A stretch of 6,093 nt of DNA, taken from Thermococci archaeon. GTDB lineage: Archaea > Methanobacteriota_B > Thermococci > Thermococcales > Thermococcaceae. The position numbers and the translations under genes were made by a program. The notes under the pieces are model-generated. The model was not told the DNA's origin. It ran no database searches and worked only from the letters and a program-made list of their open reading frames with translations. Positions 1 to 5,837 of the stretch are shown here, piece after piece (position 1 is the stretch's first letter; each line of letters begins with the position of its first letter). Location of the stretch: positions 1-6,093 of the forward strand of contig QMUI01000057.1 in the NCBI GenBank assembly GCA_003660485.1, in the 5' to 3' direction.

Positions 1-93
1 AGGATAATAGGATTATTCATTATGGCAATAGGGGCACAAATGATGATTACAGGAGCAGGAAGCATACTTGTGAGAATCCTTAAAGGAGCTTAA
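1..93 (+). CDS. MarC family integral membrane protein, C-terminal end (partial)
   Basis: The window opens inside a rightward reading frame of 30 codons that ends at TAA (91-93). The visible residues are mostly hydrophobic and include [16 protein letters not shown], followed by a short basic tail (VRILKGA). This matches the way MarC/UPF0056 family proteins end: a last transmembrane helix with a small-residue, Met/Ile-rich 'GLxxxAIxxQMxxxG' pattern. MarC proteins are six-helix inner-membrane proteins of uncertain transport function. The N-terminal five-sixths of the gene lie outside the window, so the family call rests on this tail alone. The gene converges with the hydrolase gene on the other strand and the two overlap by 14 bp (80-93). 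Another polytopic membrane protein family is possible. Confidence 0.6.
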   Translation, partial: RIIGLFIMAIGAQMMITGAGSILVRILKGA

Positions 94-595
94 TGCTCTT
101 GTCAAGTATCAAATGTAGCAAGTATCCAGAGAAAGCTGCAAGGCCTATTAAGTAAGCCTCGCCAGAAGTTAAAGAAATTCCATACCTAACCCCTAAGAAT
201 GTGAGTAGGCCATAAAGGGTTGCAAATGTGAGGGAGTGCACTATCCCTCGATGACGAGGCATTAGGAGTGTAAAGAAGTACCATCCTAAAACCGCAAAGA
301 TGCCACCAACACCCCAAGCGTATATGAGGGAGTAATCGCTTGGGATGTAAGCCTGAATCCTGTAAGCCACAACACTTCCCAAGATCACGGAAAATATTGG
401 CTTAATCCCTCTATGAATTATTGAATCAGGGTGATCTATATCGGGAAGATCACTTCCTAAAACATAGAAAGCATAACCTAAGGCCAAGGAAAGAAAAGTT
501 AACTTCAAATTAAGGACATCCCTTAGGAAATATACTAGTGCAACAAAAAGGGGATAAGTTATCAAGCCTACCAGAACATGTTCCTCATAGTTCAT
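80..595 (-). CDS. Membrane-bound metal-dependent hydrolase, YdjM/DUF457-type
   Basis: This 171-residue polytopic membrane protein is rich in His and Asp at the spots expected of the YdjM-like (Pfam PF04307) family. Visible motifs are an N-terminal His (H6), DLPDIDHP at 49-56, HRG at 61-63, PRHRGIVHS at 113-121 and HLILD at 161-165. These conserved His/Asp residues probably bind a divalent metal between the helices. Hydrophobic stretches near 7-24, 33-48, 66-80, 90-112, 122-138 and 146-162 suggest about five or six membrane segments. The length is typical of the family. The substrate is unknown; the family is called a hydrolase from its metal motifs and resemblance to phospholipase C-like folds. 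The ATG overlaps the stop of the upstream ATPase gene in the four bases ATGA (595-592), so the two are probably translated in a coupled way from one mRNA. No separate promoter is evident. Confidence 0.8.
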   Translation of the reverse strand: MNYEEHVLVGLITYPLFVALVYFLRDVLNLKLTFLSLALGYAFYVLGSDLPDIDHPDSIIHRGIKPIFSVILGSVVAYRIQAYIPSDYSLIYAWGVGGIFAVLGWYFFTLLMPRHRGIVHSLTFATLYGLLTFLGVRYGISLTSGEAYLIGLAAFSGYLLHLILDKSIKLL

Positions 596-1779
596 TCCCT
601 TTCCTCCTCCATAAACTTCCTAACGTAGTCGGGAACTTTGTAATTGCCTCTTGGATCCCCAACTAAGAATCCCAAGCTAACTAAATGCTCCAATTTTTCA
701 TAGACCTCTGTACCTGGCATTTTGAGCTCCTTAGCAACTTCAATGTAGCTCACCGGCCCACCCTTAAATTTGTTGACTATAACATTCACAAGAGGTTTAA
801 ATTCCGTTGGTATCCTTGTTAGATATTCCTCTAAGGATTTTGGCTCCTCAAGTATCGTTGTGACAACGTACTCATTTATCGGGTCGAACTTGTGTTTAAC
901 GGCCTCACTTAAAACGTAATTGAGCAACCTAAGTATTTGTCTAGGATTTCCCTTTCCAAGCTCATGAATTAACCTTATTGCATCTTCAGTGAAGGGATAA
1001 ATTGGATCCGCTGTATCCCTAATTCTAACCTTTGCAAGTCTTTTCTTAACTAACTCAACGACTTCCTCATAACTCATTGGCCTAAGCTTGAACTCATAGT
1101 GAAGCCTCATAAAGAATGCGGGAAATAATTTAGAGTACTCTTCATACACTTCGGGAATGCATGCAAAAGCAAAGAGGCTTCCAGGGGGCATGTTACTGAT
1201 AAAGTGCCTCAGCATTTCGAAGAATAATATTTTCTCCTTTTCATTTGCCCCCTGCATGTTTTCAAGTTCGTCAAGTAGTAATGCAGAGTACTGATACTTA
1301 GAAAGTTCCTGAGTAAGCATCTCAGCAATATCCCTACTCTTATACTCATTTATTGAAGATAGCATCCTTTCAAGCCTGTTTATAAATCCAAGCTTCTTCG
1401 ATAGGTTTTCAAGGAATATGTTTGTCCTATTTTTTGGAGGTTTTAGGGCGCTAAATATGTCTCTCGTAATCTTCAATATGTCCGTAGTGTCTACTTTAAC
1501 ATATATTACCTTACCCCCCTTCTCCTCAACAACTCTTGCGACGCTCTTCAACCTCTGAGTTTTCCCCATCCCCAGGGGGCCAACAATAGAAAATGTTATC
1601 GAGCTCTTATTTCCAATGACATCTGATATTAGGGAAGAAATTTTCATATCAACCTCCTGGTAAACATGAATCGATTCTATATCCTCTATTCCCTCGCTCG
1701 CTAATTCTATGAATGGATTCTTTGAAAGACCATAAACCTCATAGGAAGGAGAAGCATAAATACGAAGTGTGCCTTCCAT
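592..1779 (-). CDS. Archaeal AAA+ ATPase, Cdc6/Orc1-like, with C-terminal winged helix
   Basis: The 395-residue protein begins with a YGLSKNPF segment (16-23), like the 'NPF' lead-in of Cdc6/ExeA-type ATPases. It then shows Walker A GPLGMGKT (67-74), Walker B LLLDELEN (167-174, catalytic pair D170-E171), and a sensor-2-like GNPRQILR (277-284). The last 70 residues (about 325-390) look like a winged helix-turn-helix: a helix-rich stretch, then LEHLVSLGFL and GNYKVPDYV as the wing. There are no transmembrane segments, so it is cytosolic and could bind DNA. It is shorter and more divergent than true archaeal Orc1/Cdc6 initiators, and no origin repeats are seen nearby, so a replication role is not claimed. 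It leads an operon with the membrane hydrolase (ATGA overlap), which hints at a joint function at the membrane. The ATG at 1779 has a good ribosome site six bases upstream. Confidence 0.8.
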   Translation of the reverse strand: MEGTLRIYASPSYEVYGLSKNPFIELASEGIEDIESIHVYQEVDMKISSLISDVIGNKSSITFSIVGPLGMGKTQRLKSVARVVEEKGGKVIYVKVDTTDILKITRDIFSALKPPKNRTNIFLENLSKKLGFINRLERMLSSINEYKSRDIAEMLTQELSKYQYSALLLDELENMQGANEKEKILFFEMLRHFISNMPPGSLFAFACIPEVYEEYSKLFPAFFMRLHYEFKLRPMSYEEVVELVKKRLAKVRIRDTADPIYPFTEDAIRLIHELGKGNPRQILRLLNYVLSEAVKHKFDPINEYVVTTILEEPKSLEEYLTRIPTEFKPLVNVIVNKFKGGPVSYIEVAKELKMPGTEVYEKLEHLVSLGFLVGDPRGNYKVPDYVRKFMEEERE

Positions 1780-1785
1780 TGTTGT

Positions 1786-1791
1786 CCCTCC
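1786..1791 (-). promoter_or_regulatory. Ribosome binding site of the AAA+ ATPase gene
   Basis: GGAGGG on the minus strand, six bases before the ATG that ends at 1777. It fits the archaeal anti-Shine-Dalgarno sequence and supports the start at 1779. Confidence 0.65.
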
Positions 1792-1811
1792 AATCAGATA
1801 TCACGGCATTC

Positions 1812-1819
1812 TTATAAAA
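1812..1819 (+). promoter_or_regulatory. TATA box of speE
   Basis: TTATAAAA on the plus strand. Its centre is about 25 bp before position 1840, so transcription should begin near 1839-1843, giving a very short leader before the ATG at 1851. It lies beside, and nearly overlaps, the TATA box used in the opposite direction, so TBP/TFB binding at one may hinder the other. Confidence 0.55.
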
Positions 1820-1827
1820 CTTTATAC
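1820..1827 (-). promoter_or_regulatory. TATA box of the ATPase-hydrolase operon
   Basis: GTATAAAG on the minus strand (plus strand CTTTATAC). A start about 25 bp downstream would fall near 1798, leaving room for the GGAGGG ribosome site at 1786-1791. Confidence 0.5.
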
Positions 1828-1839
1828 CAACTTTGGCCT

Positions 1840-1844
1840 AGGTG
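1840..1844 (+). promoter_or_regulatory. Ribosome binding site that decides the speE start
   Basis: AGGTG matches the core of the archaeal Shine-Dalgarno sequence (GGAGGTGAT) and lies six bases before ATG 1851. The alternative in-frame GTG at 1842 sits inside this site, so ATG 1851 is preferred. Confidence 0.55.
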
Positions 1845-1850
1845 GCACTC

Positions 1851-2693
1851 ATGGAGTTCATCGAATGGTATCCAAGAGGATATGGCGTGGCATTTAAAGT
1901 TAAGAGAAAAATCCTTGAGAGGAAGTCTGAGTACCAAAAAATTGAAATTTACGAAACTGAAGGATTCGGAAGACTTCTAGCTCTAGATGGAACTGTTCAG
2001 TTAGTAACAGAAGGAGAAAAAAGTTACCACGAGCCCCTTGTTCATCCAGCCCTGCTGGCCCATCCGAACCCAGAAAGGGTACTTGTGATTGGTGGTGGAG
2101 ATGGGGGGACAATTAGGGAAGTTCTCAGACATAAAGAAATCAAGGAGGCAATAATGGTAGAAATTGATAGAATGGTGGTAGAAATAGCATCTGAGTTTAT
2201 AGGGATTGATGAGGGCCTGCTAGGGAAAATGTTAAAGAATGAGTGTAAAAGAGCAAAGTTGGTAATAGGGGATGGGGTTAAATTCCTTAAAGAGAATAAG
2301 GGGTTTGATGTGATAATTGTAGATTCTACAGATCCCGTAGGGCCTGCGGAAATGCTCTTCAGCGAAGAGTTTTACAAAGATGCTTACGAGGCACTTAAGG
2401 ATCCAGGAATTTACGTTACCCAAGCAGGGAGTGTGTATTTATTTACAGACGAACTTACTGGAGCGTACAAGAGAATGAAGAAAGTTTTTGATAGGGTTTA
2501 CTACTATAGCTTTCCGGTAATAGGGTACGCATCCCCTTGGGCATTTTTAGTAGGAGTAAAAGGAGAATTAGACTTCAAGAAAGTAGATGTTAGGAGAGCC
2601 AAGCAACTGAAACTTGAATACTATGATCCAGAAAATCATGAAACGCTATTCCAGATGCCAAAATATATTCGGGAGAAACTTCAGAGGTTATAG
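1851..2693 (+). CDS. speE: Polyamine aminopropyltransferase (spermidine synthase family)
   Basis: The enzyme moves an aminopropyl group from decarboxylated S-adenosylmethionine to a polyamine acceptor. In Thermococcales the relatives favour agmatine, giving N1-aminopropylagmatine on the way to spermidine, and also accept diamines such as cadaverine. The 280-residue protein has the usual family length. Visible elements are the N-terminal beta domain with [13 protein letters not shown] (3-15), the YHE motif (59-61), the cofactor loop GGGDGG (81-86), the ribose-binding acid in VEID (103-106), GDG (140-142), and the catalytic aspartates in DSTDPVGPA (D158 and D161). A C-terminal [18 protein letters not shown] segment is typical of Pyrococcus enzymes. 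It is cytosolic. The ATG at 1851 was chosen over the GTG at 1842 because of the ribosome site. The gene converges with the helicase gene, their ends overlapping by 13 bp. Confidence 0.95.
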   Translation: MEFIEWYPRGYGVAFKVKRKILERKSEYQKIEIYETEGFGRLLALDGTVQLVTEGEKSYHEPLVHPALLAHPNPERVLVIGGGDGGTIREVLRHKEIKEAIMVEIDRMVVEIASEFIGIDEGLLGKMLKNECKRAKLVIGDGVKFLKENKGFDVIIVDSTDPVGPAEMLFSEEFYKDAYEALKDPGIYVTQAGSVYLFTDELTGAYKRMKKVFDRVYYYSFPVIGYASPWAFLVGVKGELDFKKVDVRRAKQLKLEYYDPENHETLFQMPKYIREKLQRL

Positions 2694-4015
2694 TATTTTC
2701 CGTAGTATTGCTTTAACGCCTTTTGTCTTTCAAGGAAGTGGGTGAATAGTAATGGATCTGTATCTTTTACATCAACTATGACAGCCTCTCCTCCAGCTTT
2801 TGGTCTTAATGCTCTTCCAATTGTCTGAATTGTCATGACATCACTCTTTCCACCGCCGGCAAGTATTATTGCAGATATCTCTGGTATATCAACCCCTTCC
2901 TTCAAAAGCGTTGAAACTAGAACCGGAATTTTCCCAGCTTTAAACTTTTCTAAGATTTTCCACCTATTTGGACTCTGAGAGCTTAGGAACTCGGCATTTA
3001 TTCCCTTTTCACGAAGCATCTTAACCAGTATTTCCCCATGATCTATTCTTTTTACATCAATTAGCACCCTGTGTCCCTGCTTGGCAAGATCAACTGCTTT
3101 TTCCACTATTGCCTTATTCCTCTCCTCATTTTCCATTATTACCTCCTCATATAGCTCCTTATACTTGTCAGCAAGTGCAGGCATGTTTGATTCATACTCT
3201 ATAACCTCAAACTTTGGCTTCGCGAGGAATCCCTCTTTTATAAGATCTTCAGCCTTTACTTCGTAAATTATTGGACCAACAACGCCCTCTATTTTCATCT
3301 CTTCCCCTCTTAGTCTCCTCCAGGGAGTCGCAGAAAGACCAAACCTATAAACTTGAGGAAGACTCATTCCTACTTGATAAAATTTCTCCGCTGCGGACGT
3401 TCTATGGCATTCATCAAAAAGAACTACAGCATATTTATTCTGCAACTTCTCTACTCCCCTTGATAGGAGAGTCTGAATCATCGCAACGGTAATAGGTCCT
3501 TCCTGCCATTTATTGTCTCCAACTACTCCAGCCTTTATTCCTAAAACTTCCTCAACTTTCTCAGCCCATTGATAAAGTAGCTCCTTTGTGTGGACTATTA
3601 TTAAGGCAGACTTATTTATTTCATGAATTATCCTAAGGCCAACAATAGTTTTTCCACTTCCAACAGGTAAAGCCAAAACACCCATCTTTTCTTTTATTGC
3701 AAGCTTAACAGCTTTCTTTTGATATTTCCTTAACTCATAATTCTTATTCCATTCAGAATTTAGAGGCTCCCCTTCGACTATCCTCTCGTCCTTTATCTTA
3801 ACCCTGTATCCTTTTGAGTTCAGGAATTTCTTTACCCTAAGAAGTAATCCAACCGGGAAAGTATTCGTATATGGGTCGTATAAGCTCTCTGCCTTATCCC
3901 ACCTGCCAAAGTCCTTCCTAAACGACAATAAGTTATATATTTGGAAATAAACCTTAGGATCAGCCCTCTCCACTTTAACTTTTGCACTCCCTCTTGGGAT
4001 CCTAAACACTACCAT
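2681..4015 (-). CDS. XPB/RAD25-like superfamily 2 DNA helicase
   Basis: This 444-residue protein has the full SF2 helicase motif set. An N-terminal damage-recognition-like domain (about 1-85) comes first. Then come the Q-like LRKYQ (95-99), Walker A LPVGSGKT (116-123), motif Ia VHTKELL (141-147), DECH box (201-204), motif III SAT (228-230), [12 protein letters not shown] (368-379) and motif [11 protein letters not shown] (397-405). Size and order fit archaeal XPB, the relative of the eukaryotic TFIIH helicase that opens DNA for repair and transcription. The place of the XPB 'RED' motif, just after SATPWR, reads RRLRGEE, so it is only loosely conserved. The usual partner nuclease gene bax1 is not next to it. 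A GGTGA ribosome site lies only three bases before ATG 4015; a GTG two codons on (4009) is an alternative start. The promoter is shared back to back with the PRC-barrel gene. Confidence 0.88.
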   Translation of the reverse strand: MVVFRIPRGSAKVKVERADPKVYFQIYNLLSFRKDFGRWDKAESLYDPYTNTFPVGLLLRVKKFLNSKGYRVKIKDERIVEGEPLNSEWNKNYELRKYQKKAVKLAIKEKMGVLALPVGSGKTIVGLRIIHEINKSALIIVHTKELLYQWAEKVEEVLGIKAGVVGDNKWQEGPITVAMIQTLLSRGVEKLQNKYAVVLFDECHRTSAAEKFYQVGMSLPQVYRFGLSATPWRRLRGEEMKIEGVVGPIIYEVKAEDLIKEGFLAKPKFEVIEYESNMPALADKYKELYEEVIMENEERNKAIVEKAVDLAKQGHRVLIDVKRIDHGEILVKMLREKGINAEFLSSQSPNRWKILEKFKAGKIPVLVSTLLKEGVDIPEISAIILAGGGKSDVMTIQTIGRALRPKAGGEAVIVDVKDTDPLLFTHFLERQKALKQYYGKYYNL

Positions 4016-4018
4016 ATC

Positions 4019-4023
4019 TCACC
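4019..4023 (-). promoter_or_regulatory. Ribosome binding site of the helicase gene, close-set
   Basis: GGTGA on the minus strand, only three bases from ATG 4015 and nine from the in-frame GTG at codon 3. The short spacing leaves some doubt about which of the two is used. Confidence 0.4.
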
Positions 4024-4051
4024 ACTACGAAGGTTGTGTTTGAAAATCTGC

Positions 4052-4060
4052 TTTTATAAA
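4052..4060 (-). promoter_or_regulatory. TATA box of the XPB-like helicase gene
   Basis: TTTATAAAA on the minus strand. It predicts a transcription start near 4032 and a leader of about 16 bases before the ATG. Confidence 0.6.
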
Positions 4061-4084
4061 AATTTGCATTGGACATAACCAACA

Positions 4085-4093
4085 TTTTTAAAG
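4085..4093 (+). promoter_or_regulatory. TATA-like element of the PRC-barrel gene
   Basis: TTTTTAAAG on the plus strand. A start about 25 bp downstream falls near 4114, just before the ribosome site at 4116. This would exclude the upstream ATG at 4098 from the mRNA. Confidence 0.5.
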
Positions 4094-4115
4094 TGCAATG
4101 CCCAAAAATTCTCAA

Positions 4116-4122
4116 GAGGTGA
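4116..4122 (+). promoter_or_regulatory. Ribosome binding site that decides the PRC-barrel start
   Basis: GAGGTGA, a strong match to the archaeal Shine-Dalgarno sequence, five bases before ATG 4128. It lies inside the longer reading frame that begins at 4098, showing that frame is over-extended. Confidence 0.75.
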
Positions 4123-4127
4123 CGAAA

Positions 4128-4343
4128 ATGGTCATGAAGTTATCTAAACTCTACAAGAAGAAAATATACAACACGAAGGGTAAATACGTTGGAGAAGTTG
4201 ATGAGATAATAATTGACATTGGAGAAAGATATGGTAAAGTCCTAATTTTAGCATTACCAGGAGAAAGAGTCGGTGTACCATATGAGAGGGTTACAGCTGT
4301 GGGAGATATAATCCTTGTAGAGGCGGCAAATAAAAAAACCTAA
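4128..4343 (+). CDS. Small PRC-barrel domain protein
   Basis: From ATG 4128 the product is 71 residues, essentially one PRC-barrel domain. It has the pattern LSKLYKKKIYNTKGKYVGEV (5-24), then DEIIIDIGERYGKVLI, then GERVGVPYERVTAVGDIILVE. These are the alternating beta strands, with the G-x-x-V-G-x-V turn and the 'VPYERV...VGDIILV' ending, that define the family. It has no signal or membrane segment. Stand-alone archaeal PRC-barrel proteins of this size include the CdpB proteins, which bind SepF in FtsZ-based cell division; other family members bind RNA or the photosynthetic reaction centre. A CdpB-like role is possible but is inferred from size and domain only. ATG 4134 is a second possible start. 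The gene converges with trmBL1, their stop codons overlapping by four bases. Confidence 0.8.
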   Translation: MVMKLSKLYKKKIYNTKGKYVGEVDEIIIDIGERYGKVLILALPGERVGVPYERVTAVGDIILVEAANKKT

Positions 4344-5365
4344 TAGAGGAGAAAAATTTCTCCCTCGACGTCCTCTAAATAACTCCCAAGACCTCCTATC
4401 TTTAGTTTCTCCCCTTTCTCAGTTTCAATCGTTATATTTGCTGTCAGAGGTGTATATTCAAAGCCTATGATCCTTCCTTTTATTTTAACTTGGGTTTTAT
4501 CTTTGAGGAATCTTCCAATAACCTCTATCTCCCTATCGACACCGATACTCTTAAGTACGGTTATTACTGTCCTTATATGAGTCAGTACAACGGGTTTACT
4601 AAGTTTGTCATACTCAAGTCCCTTAATTTCTTTGCTATTATCAAAGTACATCGTATAAAACCAGTGGACATAGTTCTGAATTAGTTTCGCAGACTTTGCC
4701 CAGAAGGAATAAAATCTTTCCTTTCCTTTATTTTCTGGCAAAGTTCCAAAGAAAAGAGCATAGTTTACGTCTCCAATTATCCAAGTACCCATAAGCCAAG
4801 GAGCCTCCCCACTTTTTGCCAATATCACATTTCCTTTTTCATTAAGCCACTTAGGGATACTTTCAAAATTACTTACAATTATCATCAGAATGTCATCCCT
4901 CTTCTCTATAGCATCTCTCAGCTGTTTAAGGAATTCAAAGGGCGTGTTAATTAATATTTCATGCTTTGCACTCCTTATTATGTATTCAGCTCTCTCAACA
5001 GTGTTCTCAAAACCATAAATTGTCCATATCTCCGGCAATTCTTCTCCATGGGTCTCCTTATAGAGATATTCAAAAGCCTTCTTTAGGTTTTCAATATCCT
5101 CTATAAGCTCCTTTTTAAGCCTCTCCAAGACGAGTTCTGGATTCACCGGGGCATAAAGCCTAGGCGTGCCATGCATGATGTCAACAAAACCCTTCTTTGA
5201 TAGTGAGCTCAACACGTCGTAAATCCTTGTGTGAGGGATTCCACTCTCCCTTGTCACATCAGTAGCCTTGCTTGGCCCCAATTTGAGAAGAGTTATGTAT
5301 GCTAAACTCTCATACTTAGTTAGGCCAAATTTTTGAAGCTTTTGAATTATATCTTCCTCTATCAT
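4340..5365 (-). CDS. trmBL1: TrmB-family sugar-responsive transcription regulator TrmBL1
   Basis: TrmBL1 is the global regulator of sugar uptake, glycolysis and gluconeogenesis in Thermococcales. Without bound sugar it sits on the Thermococcales Glycolytic Motif, repressing glycolytic and activating gluconeogenic genes. The 341-residue protein starts with the TrmB winged helix (about 5-75), including LTKYESLAYITLLKLGPSKA (15-34), the recognition helix IPHTRIYDVLSSLSKKGFV (43-61) and wing GTPRLYAPVNP. A coiled linker follows (about 77-105). The sugar-binding domain runs from about 112 (EIWTIYGFENTVERAEYII) through MGTWIIGDVNYALFFG (192-207) to a C-terminal beta domain (about 275-341). The length fits the P. 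furiosus protein (about 340). TrmBL1 is preferred over TrmB itself because no maltose/trehalose transporter genes are adjacent and because of the UPF0146/PRC-barrel/XPB/speE context. A GGAGGT ribosome site lies six bases before ATG 5365. A likely operator for its own product lies just upstream. Confidence 0.88.
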   Translation of the reverse strand: MIEEDIIQKLQKFGLTKYESLAYITLLKLGPSKATDVTRESGIPHTRIYDVLSSLSKKGFVDIMHGTPRLYAPVNPELVLERLKKELIEDIENLKKAFEYLYKETHGEELPEIWTIYGFENTVERAEYIIRSAKHEILINTPFEFLKQLRDAIEKRDDILMIIVSNFESIPKWLNEKGNVILAKSGEAPWLMGTWIIGDVNYALFFGTLPENKGKERFYSFWAKSAKLIQNYVHWFYTMYFDNSKEIKGLEYDKLSKPVVLTHIRTVITVLKSIGVDREIEVIGRFLKDKTQVKIKGRIIGFEYTPLTANITIETEKGEKLKIGGLGSYLEDVEGEIFLLY

Positions 5366-5371
5366 CTCACT

Positions 5372-5377
5372 ACCTCC
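5372..5377 (-). promoter_or_regulatory. Ribosome binding site of trmBL1
   Basis: GGAGGT on the minus strand, six bases before ATG 5365. It is one of the best ribosome sites in the window. Confidence 0.7.
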
Positions 5378-5381
5378 CAGG

Positions 5382-5398
5382 TTTCATCCTTAGTGATA
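5382..5398. promoter_or_regulatory. Thermococcales Glycolytic Motif (TGM), candidate TrmBL1 operator
   Basis: On the plus strand this reads TTTCAT-CCTTA-GTGATA, against the published consensus TATCAC-N5-GTGATA. Ten of twelve fixed bases match, the spacer is exactly five, and one half-site is perfect. It lies between the likely trmBL1 TATA box and the ribosome site, covering the predicted transcription start. In known TrmB/TrmBL1 targets a TGM downstream of the TATA box gives repression, so autorepression is the natural reading. Binding has not been shown here. Confidence 0.6.
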
Positions 5399-5412
5399 TA
5401 TGGGATTATATG

Positions 5413-5420
5413 CCTATAAA
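5413..5420 (-). promoter_or_regulatory. TATA box of trmBL1, possibly bidirectional
   Basis: TTTATAGG on the minus strand predicts a start near 5392. The region on the plus strand reads CCTATAAAGG, nearly palindromic, so the same box could also fire rightward with a start near 5442, into the transposon remnant. A second AT-rich box, CATATAAT (5412-5405), is an alternative for trmBL1. Confidence 0.45.
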
Positions 5421-5483
5421 GGTTTTAGCTATGTGAACTACTAAAGGGCAGTAGGTTTCTTTGTGTGTCGTTGTGGGTGGCTC

Positions 5484-5624
5484 GTGGAGAGGTTGCTTAC
5501 ACTGAGGCAGGTGGCTGAAATTCTCAGCGTGAGCTTTATTACAACCAAGAGGTGGATTTACTCTGGCAGGAGAAAGGCAGTAAAGCTTCCAACGGGCAAG
5601 TGGAGGAAGATCATGAGGATACCA
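5484..5624 (+). pseudogene. tnpA fragment: IS607 serine recombinase, N-terminal HTH only
   Basis: From a GTG at 5484, preceded by a GGTGG site (5475-5479), the frame reads MERLLTLRQVAEILSVS, then KRWIYSGRRKAVKLPTGKW and a final RIP. This is the MerR-like helix-turn-helix at the start of IS607 TnpA ('LLTPxEVAxxLGVSxxTVxRWIxSGKIxAVRLPxGxxRIP'), which binds the element's ends. The glycine before VS is Ser here, and four extra residues (RKIM) seem to interrupt the 'GKWRIP' join. The catalytic serine recombinase domain, about 140 residues in intact TnpA, is wholly absent. The open frame runs on to TGA-free sequence until 5837 but changes to TnpB-derived sequence. If made, the product would be an isolated DNA-binding domain with a foreign tail. 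An alternative start is GTG 5463. Confidence 0.65.
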
Positions 5625-5652
5625 AACCTTGCAACGGAGATTGGCATCGGGA

Positions 5653-5837
5653 TGTCCTCGCTGTTTGGAATTTGTGTTTTAAGGGATTATGAGAACTCTG
5701 CCCCGAGCCCTGGTGGTGTTTTCGTAGGTGGGTGCCCCGTGCCGTTGGGCTCGAGCGCCACCAGTGAAGCCACCTGGATTGAAAAATCCAGATGGCTAAG
5801 TGGAACTCCCTACCGCCGATACACGATGAAGCGGTAG
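5653..5837 (+). pseudogene. tnpB 3' fragment, frameshifted (zinc ribbon and RuvC-III scrap)
   Basis: Two frames together recall the C-terminus of TnpB. In one, 5653-5679 reads CPRCLEFVF, like the second Cys pair of the TnpB zinc ribbon ('CPxCGxxx'), and then hits TAA at 5680. In the frame used by the tnpA fragment, 5682-5696 continues RDYEN, like the RuvC-III 'RDxNA' motif holding the last catalytic Asp. One frame change between them restores the usual order and spacing. The remaining residues to the stop at 5835-5837 resemble only a loose C-terminal tail and overlap the structured RNA region. The RuvC-I and RuvC-II regions are missing, so no nuclease can be made. The assignment rests on short motifs plus the IS607 context. 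Confidence 0.45.
5769..5796 (+). repeat. Inverted repeat: 12-bp stem with GAAA tetraloop
   Basis: GCCACCTGGATT (5769-5780) pairs with AATCCAGATGGC (5785-5796) with one C-A mismatch. The loop is GAAA, a GNRA tetraloop, which suggests selection at the RNA level rather than a DNA site. Confidence 0.7.

Noticed and set aside
1799..1815. A TrmBL1 motif in the speE/ATPase promoter region
   Set aside because: Only the TATCAC half is present; the six bases five further on do not match GTGATA.
1842..1850. GTG 1842 as the speE start
   Set aside because: It lies within the AGGTG ribosome site for ATG 1851, and known Pyrococcus enzymes begin close to FIEWYPRG, in line with 1851.
1900..2423. Reading frames on the minus strand within speE (70 and 63 codons)
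   Set aside because: They lie wholly inside the strongly supported speE gene in the opposite direction, have no recognisable domain and no clear ribosome site.
3081..3492. Two plus-strand reading frames (61 and 73 codons) within the helicase gene
   Set aside because: They are antisense to conserved helicase motifs and are of low complexity (Ser-rich), as expected of a shadow frame.
4098..4127. Ten-codon N-terminal extension of the PRC-barrel protein from ATG 4098
   Set aside because: The strong GAGGTGA ribosome site (4116-4122) lies inside it, and the predicted transcription start near 4114 is downstream of this ATG.
4490..4684. Plus-strand reading frame of 64 codons inside trmBL1
   Set aside because: Antisense to the sugar-binding domain of TrmBL1, with no family signature.
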